From the NCBI RefSeq assembly GCF_963576675.1, contig NC_088912.1, positions 58,660,895 to 58,724,894 of the forward strand: a stretch of 64,000 nucleotides of DNA. The letters are read 5' to 3'. The position numbers were made by a program, and so were the translations under genes. Positions 9,949-18,393 of the stretch are shown here, in pieces. Source of the stretch: Euphorbia lathyris (taxonomy: Eukaryota > Streptophyta > Magnoliopsida > Malpighiales > Euphorbiaceae). The notes beneath the pieces were generated by a model. The model was not told the DNA's origin. It saw only the letters and a list, made by a program, of their open reading frames with translations, and did not search any database. The number at the start of each line of letters is the position of its first letter. The stretch's first letter is position 1.

Positions 9949-11513
9949 GTTTCAACACGTGATGTTTTGGAAACGGTTTAAAAGTGACAAAAAAGTTATT
10001 TACACTTTAGGAATGTCTAGAAAAACTTTTAATTTAAACAAACAACTTGAAATCTCTTTTTGTCTTTTATTTTTCCCTTTTTCACTCAATTAACCTCTAA
10101 TTATAACAATTAATAAATTAAACCCAAATTCACCCAACCAAAACATTTTCCGAATCATATATACATATAGAAAGCCCAAACGGAGAATAAATATACATAT
10201 TTATACATATATACAAGTTTATCTAAAAATAGGGATATATCTATAGATAAAAAAACGAGTAAAAGATACTATATGGTATAATAAAGAAAATGAAAACTAC
10301 CAAATATAATAGCTTTTTGTTCTAATTCAAAATATGTAAAAACAATGAAGAAAGTTCATAAAGAGGAAAAATAACATTTTAGTTCCAAATGGTTTTAAGT
10401 AATAACTATGTAGAAATTAGCCCCCCGAAACACACATCTAAATATTAACATCCAAATAGTATTTAATGAACCCAAAAGTATTTATTAATTAGTTACTCCA
10501 AAAAAACCAAGTAAATAATCCCTCAAAATAATAGCTAATATAGCTTAAATGAACTTAAAGAAAACATATATAATATATACATATAATTTATTTTGCAAAA
10601 CTAAATTAATATAAAAATATAAAATAAATAGATACATAATAGATAATTATAAGTTATATACCCAAGATAAATTAAAAGTGAAAAATAATATTATATATAA
10701 TATATCAAAAATAAATAACCTATTCTACACTACCCCAAATACACATCTATATATAAAGTGTAGTGTAAAGCTTAATAACTAAATACGTAAAAATTAATAA
10801 ACTAATACTCAAGTTAAAACCATCTAAATAAATACCTATATACATATACTAATATTTCAAAAAAGAAGCTATTGGAATAGACAAATACACATGGGTAAAA
10901 ACTGATGTTCCGACCAACAAAACAACGGATCGTCCGAAAAAGAATTTCAAAGTTCCAGCAGCTTAGCGACGAAAATTTTCGTTGTTAAAACGAAATTTTC
11001 CGTCGCCAAATGGAGACAAAAAAACAGAAAAGATTCAAACCAGTCCCCTTTAATTTCAGATTTAATAATAAAAAAACTAGATCTACTATATACCGTCGTT
11101 TAACCCCCAAACTACCCAAATCGGGTCACGGTTTGTAACGGAAGGTTCTAAAACGAAGTTTTATTAATTTAAAACACATATAAATACGCGGATCTACGAC
11201 GTTCAAATCCCGAACTACCCAAATCGGGTCACGGTTCGTATTGGAATTTTAAAACGAAGTTTTTATTTCAAAACCAAAACCAAATACTTATTGAAATAGT
11301 AAAAAAAATGGAATAATAAACAAAATAAACAAAGAATTAAATGGGTCTAGTTCCTCAGATTGTTACCTCTTGATTGGTAACGGATTCCAAATCAGTCGAT
11401 TGATCGTGTTTTAGAGTCGTTTTTTTGGTGTTTTGGGCAAATCCGGGTCTCGCCAAAATTTTCCAGAGGTTCGGGTCTCTTTCTCTTTTTTTTTTAATGC
11501 TTTGGACTCCATC

Positions 11514-11523
11514 CTATTTATAG
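11514..11523 (-). promoter_or_regulatory. TATA box of LTR 1
   Basis: CTATAAATAG on the minus strand, in the sense of the gag-pol frames. Identical motifs sit at 25650-25659 (LTR 2) and 39912-39921 (LTR 3), placing U3 at the high-coordinate end of each LTR. Confidence 0.7.
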
Positions 11524-11695
11524 GCAAATGGAGCCCTAAGCTTAATTTATTTTTGGCTCCAAGCCAACTTGGAGCCAAAGACAAGCTAAATTAGCTTAGG
11601 AAATTACATAGCAATTTCCTTTTCATCATTAATCATCATTATTATTATTATTTGTTATTTTATTTATTTTTTATTTTCTTTAAAAACAAATTAAA

Positions 11696-11800
11696 GCACT
11701 TGGCCAAAGCCAAGTGCAATTGGGTTGGGCTTGGGCGGCCCAACCCCGTCACGGGCCGTCCAACGGCCCGTGACGAAAATAGCGGCCCCCGACGGGGCCG
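11696..11800. other. Four back-to-back GC-rich hairpins upstream of the LTR TATA box
   Basis: Stems are 11696-11704/11709-11717, 11722-11729/11739-11746, 11747-11758/11764-11775 (12 bp, perfect) and 11783-11789/11794-11800. In LTRs 2 and 3 the first is collapsed to the perfect palindrome GCACTTGGCCAAGTGC. They lie about 180-280 bp upstream of the promoter on the transcribed strand, in an otherwise AT-rich setting. Confidence 0.65.
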
Positions 11801-12236
11801 AGTTTATATTTGTAATAAAAAAAAATAAAAGTAAAAAATATTTAAACAAATAAAATCTACCTAAAATTAACCGAAATCAAAAAAAGGATTTTTGTCAAAA
11901 CCGATTTTATAAAATTAGCTTTTATAAAATCGATCTTTTTACAAAACTATTTTTTTATTGTTCAAATTCTACAACCAAAACCCCTATCGATCCGAGATTT
12001 CATTAATAATGACACACCCCGAACTCGGCGAGACGATTTAAGATTTTATTCTTGGAACCGATTCGCCCGTCATCTCGATTCGATTTCCGAATTCGATCAA
12101 ACCGGTCTCCACGGTTCCTTTGAACAACGTTTTTTTATATTTATTATTTTTATTGACTCATCATTTATTTTAATCGACTGATTTGGATTCCTTTTTATAA
12201 TTTTTCTTCATCGGTCCTTCGACCCCGGTGTCTACA

Positions 12237-12258
12237 GTTGCCCCTACTTTCTATTTTT
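12237..12258 (-). other. Polypurine tract of internal copy 1
   Basis: Directly next to LTR 1 the minus strand reads AGAAAGTAGGGGCAAC before the LTR start TGTAGACACC. This is a purine-rich second-strand priming site. The same sequence abuts LTR 2 at 26365-26386. Confidence 0.6.
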
Positions 12259-12462
12259 GGCAGTGACGTGTGTGCTTTTTCGAAAACCTCTTTTCGTGAA
12301 TTCAACACATGCAATGCGAAATATATTAAAGTAAAAGACACCTATAGAGTGGGAGGAGAAATACCTGATCTCCATATCGCAAGTTCCTATCTTGTCTTCA
12401 ATCTTCACTTTGGTTGTCCCGTCCTTGCCTCTGAATCGGCTACCGGCGGACGCTCCTTCTGG

Positions 12463-13266
12463 GGACCCTAGTCTCTAAATCGACTGCAGGTAAAATGGCT
12501 CTTTCTAGCAACCCTAGTCTAAATCGACCGCAGGTAAATGGCTTTTTCTAGCGACCCTAGTCTAAATCGACCGCAGGTAAATAGTTTTTTCTAGCGACCC
12601 TAGTCTAAATCGACCGCAGGTAAATGGCTTTTTCTAGCGACCCTAGTCTTCACATCGACCGCAGGTAAAGTTGCTTTTTCTAGCGACCCTAGTCTTTATC
12701 TCGACCGTAGGTAAAGTTGCTTTTTTCTAGCGACCCTAGTCTTTATCTCGACCGCAGGTAAAGTTGCTTTTTCTAGCGACCCTAGTCTTTACATTGACCG
12801 CAGGTAAAGTTGCTTTTTCTAGCGACCCTAGTCTTTATCTCGACCGCAGGTGAAGTTGCTTTTTCTAGCGACCCTAGTCTTTATCTCGACCGCAGGTGAA
12901 GTTGCTTTTTCTAGCGACCCTAGACTTTATCTCGACCGCAGGTAAAGTTGCTTTTTTTCTAGCGACCCTAGTCTTTATCTCGACCGCATGTAAAATTGCT
13001 TTTTCTAGCGACCCTAGTCTTTATCTCGACCGCAGGTAAAGTTGCTTTTTCTAGCGACCCTAGTCTTTATCTCGACCGCAGGTAAAGTTGCTTTTTCTAG
13101 CGACCCTAGTCTTTATCTCGACCGCAGGTGAAGTTGCTTTTTCTAGCGACCCTAGTCTTTATCTCGACCGCAGGTAAAGTTGCTTTTTCTAGCGACCCTA
13201 GTCTTTATCTCGACCGCAGGTAAATTTGCTTTTTCTAGCGACCCTAGTCTTTATCTCGACCGCAGG
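12463..13266 (+). repeat. 46-bp tandem array with splice-signal-like periodicity (copy 1)
   Basis: About 18 units; the first few are 43 bp, most 46 bp. Read on the plus strand each unit is a T-rich tract ending CTAG, a 27-nt segment (CGACCCTAG...GACCGCAG) and then GTAAAGTTGC, so CTTTTTCTAG| looks like a 3' splice site and GCAG|GTAAAG like a 5' splice site. Two of the three frames of the 27-nt segment are open. The array lies between pol and the 3' LTR, a known seat of tandem repeats in Tat/Ogre elements. Confidence 0.9.
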
Positions 13267-13584
13267 CGTCCTTTCGTTTGCGTATCTCCACATCCATCGT
13301 TCGACCCTAATCTCTACATCGATCGCAGGTGTTTTCATGTTTTGCAGACCTCCAAATCGAACATCCGACCCTAATCTATACATCGATCGCAGGCGTCCTT
13401 TCATTTGCATATCTCCAAATCCATCGTTCGACCCTAATCTCTACATCGATCGCAGGCGTTTTCTTATATTGCAGATCTCCAAATCGAACATCTGACCCTA
13501 ATCTATACATCGATCGCAGGCGTTTGCTTGTTTTGCATATCTCCAAATCAACCGTTCGACCTTAATCTCTACATCGATCGCAGG
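13267..13584 (+). repeat. 63/64-bp tandem array, alternating A/B units (copy 1)
   Basis: Five units (13267-13329, 13330-13393, 13394-13456, 13457-13520, 13521-13584) alternate between a form with CCATCGTTCGACCC and a form with GAACATCCGACCC, giving a roughly 127-bp dimer. Each ends with a core close to that of the 46-bp array (CGACCCTAATCT...ATCGATCGCAGG), so the two arrays share ancestry. Confidence 0.85.
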
Positions 13585-13901
13585 TGCTCTTCGTTGATGA
13601 TAGCTGGGCTTTATCACTCGTTCGAGAGTTGGAATTGAGACCTCGTCCAAGAGGTTTTGACCGCAGTCGCTTTGATATTTGGGCTTTATCACTCGTCCAA
13701 GAGTTTGTGACCGCAGTCGCTTCATGCCGTAGACTGGAGTCCATAGCGGGGCCTGTGCCTATTGATAATGCCGTAGACCGCAGTCCGTAGCGGGGCCTGT
13801 GCCCATTGATAATGCCATAGACCGCAGTCCGTAGCGGGGCCTGTGCCCATTGACGATGCCATGGACCGCAGTCCGTAGCGGGGCCTGTGCCCATAGATCG
13901 A
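13585..13901 (+). repeat. Mixed array: two GGGCTTTATCACTCG units and four 44-bp units (copy 1)
   Basis: Two related segments containing GGGCTTTATCACTCGT and GACCGCAGTCGCTT (about 13603-13722) precede four 44-bp units starting at 13726, 13770, 13814 and 13858 with the core CAGTCCGTAGCGGGGCC. CCGCAG recurs in every repeat type across 12463-13901. Reading frames across this array are repeat artefacts. Confidence 0.8.
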
Positions 13902-14126
13902 ATCCTAATTTGCCTATCGAAGCCTGCCTAGACTTACACAAATTTCGTGGAGCTATCCAAGTATTTCTGCGTGCGGCTTGACTTAAGTCACGCCCATCAT
14001 CTGGTGAGTATTGTATAACCTAGTGTAGTGATATGTATGCACATGATTATGAATGAATGTATGTATATTTTCTCTCTTTGTTTTTCTTTCTTTTTTACAT
14101 TGCTTCCCTCCTATTTTTCTTTACAG

Positions 14127-14450
14127 GGAGGCCTCCATTCTATAGGCCGAAGAGTACAGGAGGGTGTGGCGGCCGGGCGAGGAGAGTCACTACGGAATGA
14201 TGACGCTCAGATCATACATCGTTATCGAGAGATGGAGGATGAGTGCTTCAGCTGGGAGGAGCGAGGCCGGGCAACCGAGGAGAGGAGCCGTGTGGATATA
14301 GAGGTCCATCGAGCTACTGAGGAGAGTTTGCGGATTGCGGTAAAGGGTCATCGGGTTGCCGAGGAGGCCTTAGCCGAGGAGTGGGCACCTTACTTCAGAG
14401 GCTTTGATTCGCTTGAGGGCTTTTGGGACTTTGGGGTTCCTCCTCCTTGA
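14127..14450 (+). CDS. Antisense exon of the three-LTR element (copy 1)
   Basis: An open frame on the strand opposite gag-pol encodes about 107 residues after a strong acceptor (TTTCTTTACAG|GG at 14126/14127) and ends with TGA at 14448-14450. A consensus donor CTG|GTGAGTAT at 14003/14004 would define a 123-bp intron, which keeps frame with an upstream open stretch of some 23 codons. The product is charged and rich in E/R heptad-like patterns (REMEDECFSWEERGRATEERS), suggesting coiled coil, and ends in DFGVPPP. I recognise no family. Extra antisense ORFs in this position are known in Tat elements. Copy 2 (28403-28726) keeps it open. Confidence 0.6.
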   Translation, partial: GGLHSIGRRVQEGVAAGRGESLRNDDAQIIHRYREMEDECFSWEERGRATEERSRVDIEVHRATEESLRIAVKGHRVAEEALAEEWAPYFRGFDSLEGFWDFGVPPP

Positions 14451-14911
14451 TAGTCCCGTCGTTGTTTTGGTTTACGACTTTATTAGTACTACCGTGATGT
14501 ATAGTGGGTATATGTGAAAAAGATGTTTGTGTAGGCTTTTTATTTGGTGGTGGGGAAAAGAAATGTATAACTCATGACTTGTAATACCATGCATTCAGTC
14601 GATCATAATCATTTCAAACATTCTCTTCGAATATATTCATGCCTTTATTTATTTACAAGCAACAGAAATACTTAGCCACTTACACATTATTTCCATAATT
14701 GCTCAAGATATAACTACTGTTACCAGGACCCGCCTTTTTTCGGTATTCAGGTCCCATCGATTTTTCAACTCTCCTTTTATTATCCCGGAATTTTCAAATG
14801 AGCGCCCTCTTGGGTTTTCACTCATTGGGATGTCCCTTATTGTTGCATAGGTCGCCCTTTGCGGGTTTTCAACCTATCGGGAATTTTTATTTCTTTTTTA
14901 TTTCTTTTTTT
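14451..14911. other. Spacer between antisense exon and integrase end (copy 1)
   Basis: No reading frame of note. It would hold the 3' ends of converging sense and antisense transcripts; AT-rich patches near 14640-14720 could serve polyadenylation, but no signal can be assigned. The equivalent in copy 2 is 28727-29189. Confidence 0.35.
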
Positions 14912-15864
14912 TTACGAAAAGTATTTCTTAAGCCTATCCAGATTGGTAGGTTCGGAGAACTCAATGCCATCCATCATGGTTAGTTTCACCGCCCCTTTGC
15001 TTAGGATCTTCTTCACGAGAAACGGTCCTTCCCAGTTTGGCCTAAACTTGCCCCTAGGGTCGGTGCGCGTCATTCGGATCTATTTCAGCACCATGTCTCT
15101 TTCTTTGATAGGGCTGGCCTTGACCTTTTGTTGAAGGCCCGGGCCATCCTTCTTTGATATAACTGCACATGGTAAAGAGCCTCCATCCTTTTCTCGTCCA
15201 CCAACGCCAACTGTTCATATCGCTTCTTCACCCATTCCGTCTCGGGAATCTCTGCTTCTACTGCGATTCTCAACGATCGCTTTTCAACCTCAATTGGGAG
15301 AACGGCCTCTGCCCCATATACCAAAGAGAAAGGTGTTGCCCCAGTAGACGTTCTAACCGTCGTGCGATAAGCCCATAAAGCGAGCGGAAGTTTCTCGTTC
15401 CAATTCCGATGCGACTCCACTGTCTTTACGAGAATCCTCTTAAGGTTCTTATTTGCGGCTTCTACTGCCCTATTAGCTTGCAGACAGTATGGAGAAGATC
15501 TATGATGCTCGATATTGTATTCCTGGGAAAGACTTTTTACTTCTCCTTGAAACTGGACCCCATTGCCCGTGATCATGTGATGAGGCACCCCGAACCTGGT
15601 GATTTGATGCTTTTCAATAAACTTCCTCATCTGCTTTGATCCCAGCTTACTAAACGATTCTGCCTCTACCCACTTGGTGCGGTAATTAATGGCAACTGCG
15701 ATGAACTTGTGTCCATTAGATGCATTAAGCATCACCTCGCTGACGATATCGATGCCCCAAGCTGCAAACAGCCAAACGGGTGCCAACATGTGTAGTTCCA
15801 TAGCTGGCAGGTGGTTATAATCCCCGTTGATTTGACAACCATGGCATTTCTTCATATATTCGTT
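14912..15864 (-). pseudogene. Tat integrase (copy 1), second catalytic Asp lost
   Basis: The frame continues from RNase H after an in-frame TGA (15865-15867). It shows KKCHGCQ (end of the zinc-binding domain), the first Asp in WGIDIVSE, the second position in MITGNGVQF (Gly instead of Asp; GGC at 15563-15565), and the Glu in NRAVEAANK. The usual ALWAYRTT and TPFSLVYG motifs follow. Near 15090 a frameshift separates the C-terminal part, readable to LDRLKKYFS and TAA at 14912-14914. Integrase would insert cDNA; this copy cannot form the DDE triad. Confidence 0.85.
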
Positions 15865-17223
15865 TCAATCTCTTTCCATGGTGAGCCAATAGAAGCATTG
15901 CCTTACGATTTTCTTTGCTAATACTGCTCCTCCCATATTGGCTCCACAAATTCCTGAGTGTACCGACTCCATTGCCTCACGGGCTTCTCCCTCGTCCAAG
16001 CATCTCAATTGTAATCCATCGGTGTGCCTTTTGTAAAGCAAATCATTGTGGATGACGAACTGATGAGCTAACCTCCTGATCACAGCCTGATCCCTAACTT
16101 CTGATTCTGCTGGATAAGTCCCGTTTTTCATGAAATTCACAATGTCGAAGTACCAAGGCTTCTCATCTACTCCAAACAACATTACATCTTCATAGCACGG
16201 TTTGTGGGACCTTTTTAGCACCAAATGCTTTGAGGCAAGATTCCATGGATTATCCCACACCGACACCATGGTGGCCAAAGCATCCGTTGCTTGGTTTTGT
16301 GCTCGGGGAATGTGATAAAAGCGGCACTCGCTGAATCTCTGTGCCAACCCCTCCAGCTGGTCTAGGTATGGGCGCAACCTTTCTTCCCTTACTTCCCAGT
16401 TTCCTTGTGCTTGTTTGATAATCAGCTTTGAGTCGCCCCAGATTTCAACGTACGATGCTCCCAATGATGCTAAAGACTCTAACCCGTAGACGCACGCTTC
16501 ATACTCGGCCGTATTATTAGTGAGAGGGAACGATAACTTCTTTGCCATTGGGATCCTTTCTCCTTCTCGCGAAATAAGTAACACTCCTACCCTTGCTCCA
16601 CTTAAATTAACTGCGACGTCGACGAAAATTTTCCACGGTATAACCTCTATGGCGCTCAAATGCTCGTCGGGGAAATCATAGTTCGTCTCCTCTTCTTCCG
16701 CACTTAGGGGCTGATTGGCCAGAAATTCTGCTACGGCTCTTCCCTTGATAACCTTCTTCGTTACATATTCGATGTCGAATTTTGACAAAAGCAACAACCA
16801 TCGGGCCAGCTTTCCGATTAAGGATGGAGTTCGGTACAGATACTTCACGGGATCCATCCGGGAAATAATGATCACTTTGTAAGACTGAAAATAGTATCGC
16901 AGCTTCTTCGTTAGGCATACTACTGCCACGCATGTCTTTTCGATCATATTATACTTAAGCTCGTATTCCAGGAACTTCTTACTCAGATAATACACCGCAC
17001 GCTCCACACCGGTGTCCCCTTCTTGGGCCAACATTGCTCCAATGGATCGCTCCTCGATCGCTACAAAGAGGAGAAGTGGTTTTCCGAGTTTAGGCAGCCT
17101 CAAAACCGGTGGATTAGTCAAATAGGTCCGGACACTTTCCAACACTTGCTGGCACTTATCGTTCCAAACCGTGGGTTGATATTTCTGTAGCAGCTTAAAG
17201 ATTGGTTCGCAGATTGTGGTGAG
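15865..17223 (-). pseudogene. Tat RNase H plus additional RNase H (copy 1)
   Basis: The first RNase H (LVAIEERSIGAMLAQ, AVYYLSKKF, YYFQSYKVIII) is the gypsy one and looks degraded. A second RNase H follows, with WKIFVDVAVN (first Asp), NNTAEYEACVYGL (Glu), WGDSKLIIKQ (Asp) and ATDALATM (Asp), the extra domain characteristic of the Tat clade. The frame is bounded by TGA codons at 17224-17226 and 15865-15867 and is continuous with RT and INT, so both stops are point lesions or recoded sites. The integrase HHCC region begins at its end (HSGICGANMGG). Confidence 0.85.
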
Positions 17224-18393
17224 TCATGTTATGAATCGACTGATATACTGAACCTGCCCCAGGAATACTCTCACTTCTTTCTCATTCTTCGGTGCCGGCA
17301 TTTCCTGTATGGCTTTCACTTTATCGGGATCCACCTCAATCCCCTTGTTACTGATTACGTAGCCTAAGATCTTCCCCGATGAAACGCCAAAGAAGCACTT
17401 CTTCGGGTTCAACCTCAGCTTGAATTCTGCAATTCGGGCCAAAAACTTCTCGAGTGCAGCGAAATGCCCCTCTCTCGTCTCCGACTTGACCATCATGTCG
17501 TCCACATAAACTTCCACCTCCTTGTGTATCATATCATGGAACAGTGCCGTAGCCATCCGTTGATAAGTTGCCCCGGCATTTTTCAAACCAAACGACATTA
17601 CCCTATAGCAGTACGTTCCCCGCTCAGTTGTGAACGAGGTATTTCCCTTGTGCTTTTCTGCCATTTGAACCTGCATGTAGCCCATGAAGCCGTCAACATT
17701 TGTGTGCAAGACGCTCGATGCAGCACTGTCGATTAATACGTCGATGTGAGGCAATGCGAATTCATCTTTGGGGCAAGCCTTGTTGAGATCTCTATAATCG
17801 ACGCACATTTTCACTTTACCGTCCTTCTTCGCGATTGGTACTTCATTTGCAACCCAAGGGGGATAATCGATTACTTCGATGAACCCTGCTTCTAACTGTT
17901 TCTTCACTTCCTCTCTGATCTTATCTGCCCATTCCGGCCTCATGCGTCGGAGTTTCTGTTTCACGGGCTTAGCCTCGGGGTATGTTGGAATACGGTGAGT
18001 TACGATTGATTGATCGATTCCTGGCATGTCTTCGTACGTCCAAGCAAACACTATTTCGTATTTTTTTATTATTCTCTCAAATTCTTTTCTCTCTTCAATA
18101 ATTAATTCTTGAGCAATTTGTATAAGTTCAGGATTTTCATCCGTGCCAAGATTTAAAGTTGACATTTCTATTGCATTGATTTCAAATGTAGGCATGTTAT
18201 ATGAATGAGAATGCATGGAATGATCAGAATCAACATCAAGCAAGTAAGCAAAATCAGAATTCATTTCATTGATAGTTTTGGCGAGTACATCATCGGATTC
18301 AAACAAAGCGGTAACATAGTTGTCATCATCGGGGTTCTTGGGGTTTTCATGGGCCTTGGAGGTGTTTGATTCATCCACCGCCCCCACGGCTGT
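17224..18393 (-). pseudogene. Tat reverse transcriptase (copy 1)
   Basis: The frame follows gag directly after TAG at 18394-18396, with no intervening protease. After an acidic linker, RT motifs appear in order: KQKLRRMRPEWA, DYRDLNKACPKDEFALPHID, MSFGLKNAGATYQRM and the catalytic YVDDMMVKS, then LNPKKCFFGVSSGKILGY. It ends RFIT with TGA at 17224-17226. Motifs are intact and typical of Tat/Ogre RT. The upstream in-frame TAG means RT would need readthrough, or the copy is simply mutated. Confidence 0.88.

Larger units (their letters stand above)
9125..12236 (-). repeat. LTR 1 of the three-LTR element (3,112 bp)
   Basis: The plus strand begins TGTTAGACAAGG and ends GTGTCTACA. Relative to transcription on the minus strand this is the 3' LTR of internal copy 1. 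It contains a TATA box, three conserved-loop stem-loops, four GC-rich hairpins, and a direct repeat (11110-11162 and 11213-11263) built on ACCCAAATCGGGT. It keeps a 6-bp stretch in GCACTTGGCCAAAGCC that LTRs 2 and 3 lack. Confidence 0.93.

Noticed and set aside
12238..12471. 77-codon plus-strand frame starting at the LTR border (also 26366-26599)
   Set aside because: It begins inside the polypurine tract and runs into the repeat array; no recognisable domain. It could be an antisense exon, but there is no support.
12463..13901. CRISPR-like array
   Set aside because: Units are contiguous tandem repeats with no unique spacers, inside a plant retrotransposon.
13562..13941. Minus-strand frames of 60-110 codons with GTGPATD repeats
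   Set aside because: They are translations of the 44-bp tandem repeat, whose length is not a multiple of three.
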